Of a stretch of DNA of 64,000 bases, positions 1 to 12,691 are shown piece by piece. Made by a program: the position numbers and the translations under genes. Origin of the DNA: Reticulitermes lucifugus (Eukaryota > Arthropoda > Insecta > Blattodea > Rhinotermitidae); assembly GCA_026260175.1 (NCBI GenBank), contig JAKCWW010000925.1:22640-86639 (forward strand), read 5' to 3'. Every line of letters begins with the position of its first letter. The stretch's first letter is position 1. Below the pieces are notes generated by a model. It was given only the letters and a program-made list of their open reading frames with translations. It had not been told where the DNA came from and did no database searches.

Positions 1-325
1 TTGGAGGTGGTTTGTGAGAACGAAAGGGAAGTATGGAAAACTGTATTATCTCAAACCCTCTGTAAAGATAAGTGTTTAATTTTGTCATGAAATTAATTAA
101 CTGAACTATGTTGTCTCTAAACCTCAGAAACCTACATAACTGGTACACAAGTTTCTACATACTACAGGTATTAAGACATTGGGTCTGTACTACCAGGTCC
201 ATAAGCTAGTAATATTGAAGACTTTTGTAGTTTGAGGGAAGAGCAAAGTCGCTTATTAATAGGTCTTGTTCTGCCTCCAGTGCTGTATATCACAATCCAT
301 TTCTTACATGCCAGTAAAGATAATG

Positions 326-440
326 TACAGTAGAATCTCAATAGATCAAATGAACGGGACCGAGGTTGCCTCGAATTACAGAAAATCTCGGACTAAATAC
401 GTTACTAATATTTTATACGTAAGGCTCATGATATACACAT
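326..440 (+). mobile_element. Terminal part of a pogo/Tigger-like DNA transposon
   Basis: A TA dinucleotide at 326-327 is followed by CAGTAGAATCTC (328-339), then a stretch including GACCGAGGTTGCCTCGAAT. This matches my recollection of pogo/Tigger-type ends, which begin CAGTAGAA(C/T)CTCGATTAT and run into a GACCGAGGTTGCTTCG-like block. I do not see the opposite terminal repeat, so the element is a fragment or its other end has decayed. Extension of the same element toward about 840 is possible but not shown. No transposase reading frame is visible here. Confidence 0.55.
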
Positions 441-1965
441 TTTATTAATACTAATATACACAACATTCTTTAGAATATTAATGTATACAACAGTACAACA
501 GTGGACTAATAATGGAATATACACTATTAAATTACACTGTAAAAAAATCAAAATCTTAGTTCTCATTTAAGACGGAAGAATACAAAACGAAGACGTTTGA
601 AAGGAGGTACACTACTACCTGAAAGACACGAGCGCACACAGACATACGCACTTCAGCTGAATTCTGTGCCGACTCTAGAAACATCCTGAATACAGGGCAT
701 CCTCTCCGATGAACGGAAGCTCGAACTATCTAGACTCCGAAGACTCGAGACTGCACGTTATTTCTGACTCGTGTTAGTTTTGATTTTGAAGGGTCCGCGT
801 TAACTTCTTATTTTCCTTAAGTGTGTTGTTTAAAATGCTGTCAACCACTGTGATTATGTAGCGTTGATGGCGGATAAATGATGAATATGAAAACCCGAAG
901 CTGTCTGAGAAAAACATGTTCCAGTGTCATTTTGTCTACTAAACATTCCATGTAGGTTGGCCTGGGATCGAAGTCGTTTCGCCGGAGTGAGAGGCCGACG
1001 ACCAACTGCAGCAGCCATGACACTGCCCTTGCATAAACTATTTATTCTAGCAATATTACTATATTATTTTCAAAGTGACCTCTGAAAGAATGCACTCCTG
1101 CTTTCTCCATTCTTATATTCTCTTATTATACAAAAATTCAGATCCACATAAATCTTAGGTTTCACTACTGCTGTACAGAATTGTGATAACGTAAAACCAA
1201 GGTTGAAGTCTTTCTCCTTTAAGGATGATTTAGAGTTACGCAGACCTACTGGATTCACTCAGTACCACACAAACCTCGCTGAGTTTCTCGTTCAACATTT
1301 GATACATAATGATCTGAAGTTAATATAATGATACTTTTTAAGTTTAAGGTACTTAATGATGCAGTAAAAACTTCGTACCGCATTGAGAGCTCAATCACAG
1401 CCCAGAGTTTAGACTTAGTTTTAAATGTTGAGTCGGGAGAAAAATGAAAAGGAAGCGGTCTATTTTATTTATTTATTTATTTTGTTTCAAAGGAAAAGAG
1501 GCTTTCAATATCGCTGATTATATATCGTTTCTTGACAGGACGGCCAGTGCAAGTAAATCGGAAAGAAAGTAGAAGAGGAAATGTCGTGTTATAATGTCAG
1601 ACATAAAACAACCGTTTTTAGGGAGACAAAGAGGAAACTATAAAAAACCTTAGTAAGTATAAGCGATCTCCTAGCAGACATCAGAACTGGGGACGTACCG
1701 ATGCGGAGGACTTACATTCACCACACGATTTAATACAGAACTGATTAATTGAGCTGCTTTATGTAGCTACGTGTTATTATATTAGCATGGAGGAATCTGA
1801 GAATGGCGGATGACACTTCGGGCAGCATACTTCAAAAAGTTTTAAATGATTCAGAGCTTAAACACACCGTCTGCGCGTGCCTATAAACATTCTTCTTTAC
1901 GAAAGCGATCTAGAATATATGAGTTACACTTGAACTACAGAAACTATCATGTAATTTGCGAGATC
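441..1965. other. Unannotated stretch
   Basis: No gene recognised. There is a short (TTTA)n tract near 1463-1483. The open frames (up to 68 codons) look like chance. Confidence 0.6.
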
Positions 1966-2213
1966 TTTTTTCATGGCTCGACAGCCCCTAGTGGGTCAAG
2001 GTCTTCTCATTGTCTAGGCTTTACGATCACAATGACACACCACATTCGGTAGGAATCCTCTGGGCGAGTGATCAGCCCGATGCAGATTCCTCTACGTGAA
2101 AACACTCAACACTCACAAGAGACAGATATCCATGCCCAATCGGGAACCGAACCTGCAGTCCCAGCAAGCAAGCGGGGACACACCACGGCTTAGACCGCTC
2201 AGTCCGCCAGATT
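1966..2213 (-). mobile_element. tRNA-derived SINE, subfamily A (reverse orientation)
   Basis: Read on the minus strand, the element starts with a tRNA-like head. It has an A-box-like TGGCGGACTGAGCGGTC and a B-box-like GGTTCGGTTCCC (canonical GGTTCGANTCC), the two internal RNA polymerase III promoter elements. The body contains TCTCTTGTGAGTG, GGGCTGATCACT and TGATCGTA. It ends with a CTAGGGG...GCCATG block and an A-rich tail, seen as T's at 1966-1971. The plus-strand copy at 14913-15177 matches head, body and tail. It is not a tRNA gene, because it continues about 170 bp beyond the head and lacks a tRNA fold. A LINE would supply its mobility. Confidence 0.85.
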
Positions 2214-5200
2214 AATAATCAGTAATGACGGACACACATCATTCTGTGTTATTTAAGTAAGTACACTTGCCAAAATATTTGTTTAGAAATCTACAATAAA
2301 GAATTGTTATATATTTTCGAATAATGCATTATAATGTATGTGGAGCTAGGCTGGCATGGTCCATTATAAGCTAAGAGATTCTCAGAATTAATGTGCAATA
2401 AATGGGAATAGGTAACATAATCCGTCAAAGATGGGATTTAAATCGGAGGCCTCTAGAACCAAACGCACGGGTTCTTCCCACTCAACGACTTTAATTAAAT
2501 AAGGATAAATTACAGAGTTACTTATATTCTTCACCGAATTAAGATCACTTTTCATTTCATCTTCAGACCTTACATACGGTCGCATTTTAGGCCTATATAA
2601 AATAGAGAATAACAAAGTAGATGAAAGGATGAATTTGTAATATGTCTCGTCATTTGCTTCTACATACCAAAGGAAACCATAAAATATCTCAGCCACGACA
2701 GTCGGCGGTAGCTTGGCTGAAATTCATATCGGTTAGTTTCGGAATACAAGTCTTGTATTGTAAAGTAGGCTGAAAATAATAGACATCCTGCCTCTCCTCT
2801 TTCGGGTCCTGGTAGATAACCAGACCCATAAAGCGGAAGTCGATTCACCAACTCCCAGTACATCACTTCAGTCTCAGACGTGATATGACACCATGGGGTG
2901 AGATTTGTAGAACAAGTTCTTGCCAGCTCTCTTACGGAGTGAGGAATTTGAAACTTTAGCGCGGGATGAAGTTGTGTTGTGTGAAGTTCGCCTGGTAAGT
3001 CCGTTGTGCGGACTGGATTTAGTGTAGGTCAGAGTTCCTTCCCACTCAGATCTTTATCGCCTTGTTCTGCTTCACTCAACTAAAACTCTCAAGTAGAAGT
3101 ACATGAAAATTATTTTCATAATTTACTGAAAATGTTGCATTTGGTTTGATAGAAGAATGGTGCGAACTAACCTTGCTCCATAATTTATATTTTCCACCAA
3201 ACGATTAAATTAAGGACGAGGTGGGTAGGAAATTTATTATGAAAGGGGTAAACAGGAAATACATGCAAAACTTTGAGGAGTAATGCCATAAATAACGAAT
3301 ATTTGAAGTACTCAGACTCAATGAAAAAAACGAGTAAGTAATGTGATTCATCATTGACGAAATGATTTTCGTTAAGACGGGATGGACATGTTCAAACTTC
3401 AGAAAGGTATTTCTTAGTAACATTTGAGATGACAAGCGCATTTTATTTTATATTTCAATACAAGATAAAGCTACAAAGAGGTTCAGGGTGGAACATGTAT
3501 TTCACGCACAGTGTCCTAGCGAAAAAGTATTTAGTCTACTAACATCAACTGAATGACATCTGCTGTACATAATGATACAACTCAAGTTTCAAACATCACA
3601 AAACGTCGAATGAGGAGCGAGAGGGCTTTTATTGATACATGGTATATAATGAGATGCAGAACATTCTTTCACACATACAATGTGCTCCAAAATCGCTTTA
3701 CCGAGAAGAAAATTGTAACGTCGCTTTCTTACGAATTATAATCACTGTTAAAATCAGTTTAAACCTGTTAAAACTTGTTTATGTATGTTTCTCTTTCGTT
3801 TTCATGCATCTCAGCAGTTTGGCCTTGAAATCCTTTGTTGTAGGTACGTAGCAGTGAGTTGCGGTAATGAATCATAAACTGAAAACAGAACAGTATCATG
3901 TGATCACGTGTTGTTTTCGGTATGGACATAATCAAAAACAAAGAGTTTTCCCAGAAGCAGGAGGACTTGGAGCTTCCAGGAACGATCATTGAGGCAGAAT
4001 TCAAGACGGTGTATGAGGACAAAAATTAATGAGCTGCCACTGTCAATTCCGTAGCTGAACGTTGACAAAGGTGTATCGAACAAAATGGCAGACATATGGA
4101 ACAAATGTCGTAAGAGAGTATTCTTAATTATATTTCTTCAGAAGTGCTTTTTTTTCGATAAAGCGATTTTTGGAGGACTATTTTCGACCTAATGTGTATT
4201 TAAGGAAGCACAACGCACTTGACATATAAATAAGTAAATAAATAACTGTAAACATGTGCTATTACATAAAAATATGAACCACGAAACTTGAGATTCCAAC
4301 GGCAATGAACATGACATGTAGTTTAGTGGATACGGATCAACGTTTCCGAGAAAAACGCTAGCTTCGCTAGGTATAGGTTTTTAATCTTTCTTTTAGTGTG
4401 GCGAACTTCAAATGGAAGACATCACCTTTTTGTGTCTCTACACCAACGGGATGGACTTGGCATGAAAGTTTCACATTAACTGTTGAGAAGATGTAATTTA
4501 TGTTTGCATGAAAACACTATAAACTCCAAAATAAAATGTATGAGAAATAGCATGTTAATAAACACTAAGATAGGCTGGGCATATAGATAAGCTTTTGCTC
4601 TTCGTATGGCAAAACGCGAAGAGCCGGAAGGGAATAATTATTGTATACGAGAAGAGAGACCACGTTGATTTGACGTCTACTGAGACTTCCTTGTTATTGA
4701 ATATTTTAACGTGTAATTAGAAACAATAATTACTTCGCTGTTGCAGTAGGATACACACGCTTTGCTCAACATCACGCGACAGAAGACAAGTTGATTAAAT
4801 CAAACATGTCTACTGTAGAAACGCACACATATTGTTCGTGTCTATTTAACATTGCACAAATGGAACCACTGACTACAATAGAGATATACATTTATTCGGA
4901 GCTACGTAAATCAAGTAATTTGTGTATGAAGAGTGACAAAGCCCAAATATACACAAAAGCAAAATTTCATAAAACTTACTGGTTTATTACAAAGTAAGTT
5001 ATAATGCTTAAATTCATTGATTTAAACACGGAATTCAGGTATTTGTAAAATTCAATTAAAATTAGAAGCAGTCTTCAGTTGATATTAAACACGTGTTAGC
5101 GTGCATTACTGCATTATCTTAATGTGTCGCCAACACCCTGGTGTCAGCACCTAAGGCTACCTTAAAGGCAGGCATTAACATTTTATTTATGAGTACATTT

Positions 5201-5607
5201 GGGGCGCGATGCCCACTACATTTCTGATAAAAGCACAAAAACGAAGACGATAATAATTTCCAGCGGAGTGGTCTGTAACCTAACTTAGAATCAAGATGAA
5301 TTTAGGAGTCCATTTTTCTACGTAGATACAGATTTTCTGTCAGGGCTGGGAGAAGCAGTCTCGAAACCTATACCTTCTAACATCAGATCCGATTTAATTA
5401 TATATACATTCCTGAAATACTTTACCTTTTCTCTTTACAATATGTTGATACTGCCTATAATTATTAAGGCTTGTTTACTCATTCACATAAGTTCGTCTAG
5501 ACAAAGTTAAATATCGGTGGTTTAAAAAGAAAGAAGATTTTTAATATCATATATGTTAGTGACAACCCGGAGTTAATCTGTGAATAGTCCAAAAAATTGA
5601 AGGGAAC
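2214..5607. other. Unannotated stretch
   Basis: No gene or recognised repeat. The longest open frame is 102 codons (2388-2696, minus) and resembles nothing I know. A small perfect hairpin, CTAGC-TTC-GCTAG, lies near 4370. Confidence 0.55.
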
Positions 5608-5634
5608 TATTATTATTATTATTATTATTATTTT
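5608..5634. repeat. (ATT)n microsatellite
   Basis: About nine consecutive TAT/ATT trinucleotide units, followed by a T run. Confidence 0.95.
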
Positions 5635-5728
5635 ATCCTTTTGAATTATCAGAAAACCAATAAACTTTGAAAACGGAGAATATAAATGTAACTCATTTTA
5701 TCACCAATTTTTTCCAAGTCTTTCTTAG

Positions 5729-5994
5729 TTTTTCCTTTTCAGTGGCGCAAAAACCGAACTCGGGCCTAGGCCGCGTCATTGTTGAGGTTTATAGACCACA
5801 GACAATTAACAAACACATGTACGGCAGGACTCCTATCAACGAGTGATAAACCCGTCGCAGAGGCCGCTATCTATATCACAGAAAACAAACACAAGAAACG
5901 AGCATCCATGTCATCAGTGGGATTCAAAACCGCGATTCCAAAAATCAAGCGGCTGCACACCTACAGTTTAGACCGCACGGCCACCTGAATCGGC
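5729..5994 (-). mobile_element. tRNA-derived SINE, subfamily B (reverse orientation)
   Basis: On the minus strand a tRNA-like head (GGCCGTGCGGTCTAAAC, then GCGGTTTTGAATCCC as a B box) leads into a body with GCATGGATG and TTGTGTTTGTTTTC. It ends at GCGGCCTAGGCCCGAG, then TTTGCGCCACTGAAAA and an A-rich tail (T's at 5729-5740). It aligns along its length with the copy at 10163-10422. Head and tail end are shared with subfamily A (1966, 14913), while the middle differs. It is clearly mutated. Confidence 0.85.
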
Positions 5995-8900
5995 TTCTCT
6001 CTTAATCGGTAATTAAAATTATTCTCTCCTTTTACACTACATAAATTATCCGTGGGGTCATATCTCAAAATAGAAGATTCTTTAAGCCATCAGGTCAATG
6101 CGCAGTAGACTGTGTCTATGAACAGGTCTGGCTGATTTAGATAGAATTTTATTTTTCGTTTTTCAAATTCCAGTTTCTGATTTTAAATTAAATATTACAA
6201 ATAATTTTACCTATCGATATTCTAGAATTTAATAGAATGGGGCTTAGTATTGAAGTATTTTACTCACACAGGTTTTCAAGAATTTCTCGCTTTTATGCAA
6301 TCCAAATTTCGCTCCTGTGTTCACAGTGCCACTCCAACAGAACTTAAGACTGAAGAATCTCGTCTACATCCTCTACAGTAAGAAAAGTGAAGTTATTTCT
6401 CTCCCAATTAGGTCTAGGCCCTCAATTTGTCTTTTATCTTATGGATTAATGTACAGATCTGAAGTTTCTTCTACGCTTCAGCACCAGGTTGTGTCCTTTT
6501 TATATCCTACAGGGTTTGTGCGAAGCCTATGAATATATTTATCATTCCACGTCAATTTGCTACTGAAAACACTTGAAGCTCTGAATTATATGCATATATC
6601 GTCACAAGTTGTGGGGTGGGAGTGAATTGGCATTAGACTGTACACTTCGAGCGTATTCGTCTCTTGGAACTTAACCGGATCACGAACTATGCAGCCGATA
6701 ACTTTTATGAAATTCAAACCTTGCCTCTGAAATACGTGTACAAGTTTATCATTAAGGCTACCTGCTCAGTATTGTTTATAATTAGGGAAAGTTACTGCTT
6801 TCCAGAGCAAGGACATGTTATATTCATTAGTTCACTTAATAATATTAATATTAATAATAATTCAAAACTTGGACACAATATTCTGTGTAGCTGTACGCAC
6901 ACACGTCTTCAGAAGAAGTTAAAAGCTTTTGTTATGTAAGGTGTATCTGGAAACTATGTTGAAAAAGGTCAAAGATCTACCGAAACTATCTGCACTACGC
7001 TATCTGGTAATTTTTTTTTGTTTGCTCAAGTGACCTAGGTATTCACAGTTTAAGCAACGGATTTAGAGCTTGAATAGCCCCAGAGGGCACATAATACAGC
7101 ACACCACACAATACAACAGGGCGGTCCGACACCCCTCCCTGTCCATGCAATTGGGGTAACAGAATACGAACTCCTCAAGCACAATAGCCACAACGCGATT
7201 TACGAACAAAGACAGAGAGCTAGGTATGACAATCCAACTGGAGTATTTCCTTGTCGGAAACGAGGCTAGAAATGAAATCTTGTGCTCAAAGCAGATGATT
7301 GCAGTGTCTATCAGAACTGTCGGCTAATGTTTCAGAAAAGGGGCGAGAAAACTCATTAAGACAAAGATAACACTGCAAGATAAACAACAAGATGAATTGA
7401 CTTTCATTAAAGCAAAGGGACACCACGATAAATGCTAAAATGAAAGGGGTGTAGGATGGAGGAAGAAGAGACTGCAAAATGACGGATGAGAGAAATTCCA
7501 TTATGTGCCACTCACTGATAGTAGCAGCGATTCATAATGTTTCAGACCGCCTTTCAATAAAGTCCATTGTCTTATATCTGTTACACGGAATGATGACTAT
7601 TATTGAAAACTGCAGTTACAACTGTACGACTGATTTGTTATTTGTTCTGCACTGCTCTTCTTTGCCAGTACAATGACTACACAGAATTCTTACCGTCGCG
7701 AAATGTCAGCCCCTCAAAACAGATTTTACGGTTACATCACAATAAATTTCCTCCCTGCGCAAAATGCTTCTTAGTGTATTACCTCAAGAAATATACACAC
7801 AAATGTGAAATCGACTACATACATAGGTTAAATGTGTGATAATTTTACCATTCATTTACTTGACTCAAGCGCCGAGCACAGGAAAGGGTTTTGTATCTGA
7901 CAGGAATGAAGACCTTTTGTTACACAGGTTAGCTACGATAGGTTAATTTGTGGTTCGGACAGTAAAAATACGATATAGACCAAAATATCTTGTAAAAGAA
8001 ACTTCTTTGACATTGGCACATGCAACTGGGAATAGGAGGATACAATTGGTAACATTTATTAGTTGAGTCAAATAGTACAGGAGGATTTCTTCCGCTAATA
8101 AACAAGATGCAATTATGGGAGAGTGATAGCCCTGGCTCAAGTGTTCTTGCGCCTCTGACGAACCACTTAGATTCCCTGTAATCTAGAGCTTGTTCTACCG
8201 ACTGAAGAGACTTTTTCAGCGATGAATTCCTTAATTTGCTGTGTTGAACTTCTCAGACTTAATAAAAGAGCTAAAAACTATAGCACTTAGCATAAGTATA
8301 AGGAGGTCTGTAATTGTTGAAATAATTTTCTTGGCATAGTAAGCATAGAAGTGCGTAATTTGTATATAGGAAGTAATAAAGAGAGATAAAGACTAGAGCT
8401 GATTGAAGATTATCTGCTAGAAATAGTAATTAAAAAGTGAAAAGAATTATATGTGTTACATGGCTGTGAAATGTAAATTTTCCCTATTAAGTGTAGTGCC
8501 TTAATTTATAAATCTGATGCAAAAGCTGACGGGAATAACAATATGGCACCAAGTTGTCATAGAAGAGTTTCATTATAATAAGAGTATGCTACTGATTTTT
8601 ATTTACAGCGCTGGTTCTGTTTCAGGTGCATGAGTCCTAAAACGTCAAATAAAGTGGGAAGATGTTCACAAGAAGTAGTTAAGTAATAATTTTTGAGGCG
8701 TTATTTATATAAGGCATTACCTCCTAATCGGAAGAAGAAACCGAAAATCTCAAAAGGGATATCCGGTAACCTGGCCTAAATTCTACCAAGGTATGTCCCG
8801 ATTGCGAGTATAAACATTTACAGCTACACAAATCTGCTTGATGTAATCTAATTTAAGATCACAGAGCTCCATACACCTTAGATCGAAACTCCTCCAACGC

Positions 8901-9784
8901 TCTGTTCCTGGAGATAAAGACACAGAATCTTGCACCTAGAACAGCATCCATCAGGTACTTGTGACAAAGCAGTGATTGAACTTTGAAGAGTTGTTGTTTG
9001 CCGAAGCACCCAATTAATTCCTCTCTGTATTAATTAACACAGTCGTGGTGTTTGCTTAGCCCATCCCATTATCTGAAGATACATCCAATTAGATACTGCA
9101 GGCAAACACAAAGTGACCGCAACAGTCACGTGTTTCCCAAGGGTTGGAAGCTCATTAGTTTATTATACATACTAGCCTCGTGCCATGAATACTGCAACAG
9201 CGCCATGTGATAGAATTCTGAATATTGCCTTCTCTAGGACCCTTCTAAAATAATTATTTTAATGTATTGTTTAACCGTAGAATAATATGGCACATGGACG
9301 GATGTTGCTTTTGTGTAATTAGCATTACTACTTAATATTCTGGAGAGGTCCCAGCTCGATTCTTGTCACGGAGGCGAGCTGTCCTAACGGACTTTCCGTC
9401 CTTCCGAAAAAACAAATACTGGGTAGGATTACTGCAGAAGAAACATACTTTCGAAGAAGTTGGCCTACATGTGCGTGTACGATTAGTTACACATAATTGT
9501 GAGCTGTGTGGTCACGGTCTCTTTAAAAATGCTAATGCGTTATGTTATATTACTGAATATAATGAAGATCTTCAACAAAGGTAATGGCTATTCCGGCCAA
9601 CATTGGAACATCGTACCTTCACAATAATAAGTTACCATATTTACGCCAGTTTAATTGTGTTAAAGAATAAATTTACATATTCGTTATACCTAAGGTACTT
9701 CTATCATCTTTTTCCCTGAAGACTGAGACAGTAGTTGTTAGAAAACCTTCTTATCTATCTACAAAACAAAACCCGCCACGATTC
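5995..9784. other. Unannotated stretch
   Basis: No gene recognised. A richer patch at about 7070-7260 could be part of an old repeat, but I found no second copy or terminal repeats. Open frames (91 codons at most) are unremarkable. Confidence 0.5.
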
Positions 9785-9930
9785 GTGTCTTCTGGAATAT
9801 TAAGCCATGTTTAATGGTAAACACTATTCGGAAATCCTTGACACTGAATATGAAGGCACTACGCTCCTTCGAAATGTCGGTAACTAATTACCAGTCAACA
9901 GGCCTAAAGTCCCAGAAGACTTGAATCTGC
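9785..9930. mobile_element. Foldback element, family 1, copy 1
   Basis: The left end reads GTCTTCTGGAATATTAAGCC. The right end reads GGCCTAAAGTCCCAGAAGAC, roughly its inverse complement, so the element can fold into a long imperfect hairpin. Just inside the right arm is GAAATGTCGGTAACTAAT then TTACCAGTCAAC, sequence also found in the copies at 36510 and 41581. The centre holds CTGAATATGA...CCTTCGAAATGTC, a variant of the CTGAAGATG...CGAAAC motif seen in related elements. No target-site duplication is clear. Confidence 0.6.
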
Positions 9931-10162
9931 AACAACCCAGCTTTCATAACCTCTAATCTCGTGGCAAAACGTCATGTCTTAGACGAGATCAGTCATGATA
10001 GTCACAAACCCAGGAACGGTATATCCTCACAGAAGAGAAATCTAACCTCGTAACTAAACAATGAAAATTAGTATACTGCATAGATCAACACCCATTTAGT
10101 CTTACTTATCATTAAATTCAGGTTCGTATAGCGAAACAGTGACATCACATAGCCTAAGTTTC

Positions 10163-10422
10163 TATTTTTTTCTGTGGCACAACAGAACAAATCGGGCCTA
10201 GGCCGCTTCTTTCTGAGGTTACTAAGTCACACACAATTTGACACTAACACGCCGTAGGAATCTTCTTATTGTGTCATCAATCCGTTGCACAGGCCACTAC
10301 CTACAAAACACAAACACATGAGACGAACATCCATGCCTTTAGCGGGATTCAAACCCGCGATCCCAACAATCACGCGGCCGCAGACCCACGCCTTAAACAG
10401 CACGGCCAAAGGGATCGGCCAT
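10163..10422 (-). mobile_element. tRNA-derived SINE, subfamily B (reverse orientation)
   Basis: On the minus strand it begins TGGCCGATCCCTTTGGCCGT. A near-perfect B box, GGGTTTGAATCCCGC, follows about 55 bp later. The body and GCGGCCTAGGCCCGA match the copy at 5729-5994. It ends TTGTGCCACAGAAAAAAAT, the A-rich tail. TTTCTATT at both edges may be a short target-site duplication. This is the best preserved of the four SINE copies. Confidence 0.87.
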
Positions 10423-10964
10423 TTTTCTATTATTTAATGCCATAATACAGCATAGCAACACGATAGATCGCTTTACGTATTAAAGTGTTATCATTAGTAA
10501 AAAACGAATATAGATGGACAAATTGACTGTGAGATATATTTTATATGACTCCCTTGCCTATACGGAAATTAACAGATAAGAAGGAAAATATCTTTGTATA
10601 GTAAAAATTATAGACTATGAGGAAGGAAAATCATACTCGACACAAATTGATGTGACAGTCCTAAGACAGCCGGTCTGTTCTCTTTATTATTACGAACACT
10701 GTCATGACTATATTTGTATCATTATTTGTATCATTACCGTCGTTATTATGAGTTAGTCTCGTGATATATAAATTGTAACTAAATTTAACACGTGCATCAC
10801 ACATGTGAATTAAATAAATAAACTAAACTAAATAAACTGTCTTGTCAGTTTGAACTCAAAATATAATTATTAAAATTCCATTATAATAGCTCTTAAAATG
10901 TAATTATTAAATGTATTAATTTCCTTCTGTTTTTAAAATAAGTAAAATCTCAATATGAATATGG
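10423..10964. other. Unannotated stretch
   Basis: AT-rich, no gene seen. TTTGTATCATTA is duplicated in tandem near 10710-10736. Confidence 0.6.
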
Positions 10965-11140
10965 TAAGGTGGTACAACTTCTATCAATTCAGACAAAACA
11001 TGCTGTAATGTGTAAAACACTTGAACAAGATAAAGTATCTCTGCTGAAACATGTTCTGTGTAGATTGATGAATAAGTCAAGTTTTTCGTATGAAAATGTT
11101 TAATATTTTAACTATAAAAATTTAGAATACTCCTTGCAAT

Positions 11141-11200
11141 TGATCAGAAATGTACCTCCGTAGGTACAATTCCGATCACTTGGTGGTACAATCCTGATCA
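11141..11200. repeat. Three 16-bp subterminal motifs spaced 22 bp
   Basis: TGATCAGAAATGTACC (11141-11156, inverted), GGTACAATTCCGATCA (11163-11178) and GGTACAATCCTGATCA (11185-11200) each start exactly 22 bp apart, two helical turns. A further copy, TAATCAGCATTGTACC (12653-12668), lies near the opposite end. A 13/16 match (GGTACAACTTCTATCA) is at 10971-10986. Such subterminal arrays commonly bind transposase. That role here is inference. Confidence 0.6.
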
Positions 11201-11915
11201 GTGGCATCTACCACAAAAGAACTGCCTCTTGCCTTTCTCACCAACGCATATTTCATGGTAACAGACATTACATTTCTTGCAACACACCCCGTCACCATTT
11301 TTCATAGATTTGGCAGTGTAATAGTTTAAGAAGCAAGAACCTCACTCGTTGCTGGCGAATTTTTGTAACAATGAGTCTCTCTTCGGCTCTTGTACCTATG
11401 AGATTACTTTGACCACTTGTTGTTCACTTTGTCATTGTTGGAAAAATACTTTTTTATTTAGGATTTCTTCCAGATTTTGATCAGAGTAAGGTGGGCCGAA
11501 GGTTTTGTTTTTCATTTCCTTGATAACGTCTTTTTTCAGGTGTCGGGAAGATGTTCTTCACATTTGAGATACTGTTTGACGCTGAATTATTTGTTGTGTT
11601 TGAAGTTGACGCTGTGGCGTCAGCAGTGTCTCCATTTTGACTGGAGATTACCATGCGCAATGCCATTGATGTGCAAGATGATAGTGTTGCCTTGGTAGTA
11701 GTGACAGTGGCAGCAGTGGTAGTAGCTGTACGGGAAGAAGGCTCAAACAGTGATGCAGGAGCAAACTTCTCTTCTGAAACAATATCGGCAGAGGAAGGCT
11801 TTATTCCGTGCATTCGAAACCTTTAGCAGCACGTCCAACTGAAGCAGCTTTGCTCCACGCACCGGAGAAAACTGCACAAAACCTTGCTTTCGTGATATGT
11901 TCATTTTGATGCAAC
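11198..11915 (-). pseudogene. pogo/Tigger-like transposase, C-terminal remnant
   Basis: Tigger/pogo transposases cut and paste DNA through a DDE catalytic domain and often end in a small Cys/His zinc motif. Reading the minus strand across frames from about 11915, I see HITKARF, then AWSKAASVGRAAKGF, then RMHGIKPSSADI and EEKFAPASLFEPS. This matches the family pattern of an aromatic-A-A region, GFR-x2-GI-x-P, and F-x-P. A Ser/Thr/Asn-rich linker follows, with IFPTPEKRR. A later frame gives FGPPYSDQNLEEILNKK. The end (about 11198-11320) has C-x2-C-x2-C, then YHEIC, then FCGRC, a PHD-like zinc motif. At least two frameshifts (near 11815 and 11500) and several stops make it dead. The 110-codon frame at 11481-11813 is its best piece. 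The catalytic acidic residues are not present. Confidence 0.75.
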
Positions 11916-12691
11916 AGGTCTCGTAAAAGCATTTTTATTAAAAATTAGGGTGTAGGACTAAAGGATAGTGAAAGGTCGTATTCATGCCCATTTTTGTCTA
12001 AATTTTGTACATTATTCCCAATAATGAACTAATAATAAAATATTGCAAATTTAACTTTTTTAATATTTTCAATAGATATCGTGCTATTCACCTTCCCTAA
12101 AAATACTAGAAACTTCACAATGCTGGGTGTGGCTTGGACGAATCCAGTCGAACGATCTCTTCCCCCTGGGAAACAACTAAGCTGTATTAAACAATGCATT
12201 TTGAAACTCAATTCCAATTATTAGTGTCGAGATGAATTTTGTAAAACATTTTTCATCCAATCGAAATTTTACCTCCTGTACCGATAAAAAATGTACCCGA
12301 GGTAGAATAGGAGAAACAATCAAGTAATTCCAAACTACCTCTAGACGTGGCAGTAACTGTCACACAGGCCAACCATAAGGTGATGTCTGAAAAAGCGGGA
12401 ACAGAAAGTTTCACTCTAACTTAAAACCAGTAACGTCAGTTGCTAGGTAAAACTAGACAGTCTTACAACAGGACAAATAGCTAAGCAGCAGTACTAACCT
12501 TTCCTCACGAACAGAATTGCAGCTCTGAAACACAAGCAGCTGTGTGGATGAAATTAACGTAGATAATTCAGCAAGCTTTCCGCACCACGCCACCATAGTC
12601 AGATAAGTGCTAGCGTCAAGACGAAACGAGAAAAATTCGTTCATACTTGCAATAATCAGCATTGTACCTACATCGACAATGTACCACCTTA

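Larger units (their letters stand above)
10965..12691 (-). mobile_element. Degraded pogo/Tigger-like DNA transposon (possible full span)
   Basis: TAAGGTGGTACA at 10965-10976 is repeated as its exact inverse complement at 12680-12691, giving 12-bp terminal inverted repeats that begin with TA, the usual target for this superfamily. Between them lies a broken pogo-like transposase (11198-11915). A 16-bp motif (GGTACAATCCTGATCA and variants) recurs just inside the ends. The boundaries are inference: a 12-bp match could be chance, but the motif copies at both ends support it. About 700 bp between 11915 and 12650 show no recognisable protein, so the catalytic domain is missing or decayed. Confidence 0.55.

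Noticed and set aside
11477-11698. Plus-strand open frame
   Set aside because: Antisense shadow of the pogo-like transposase remnant.
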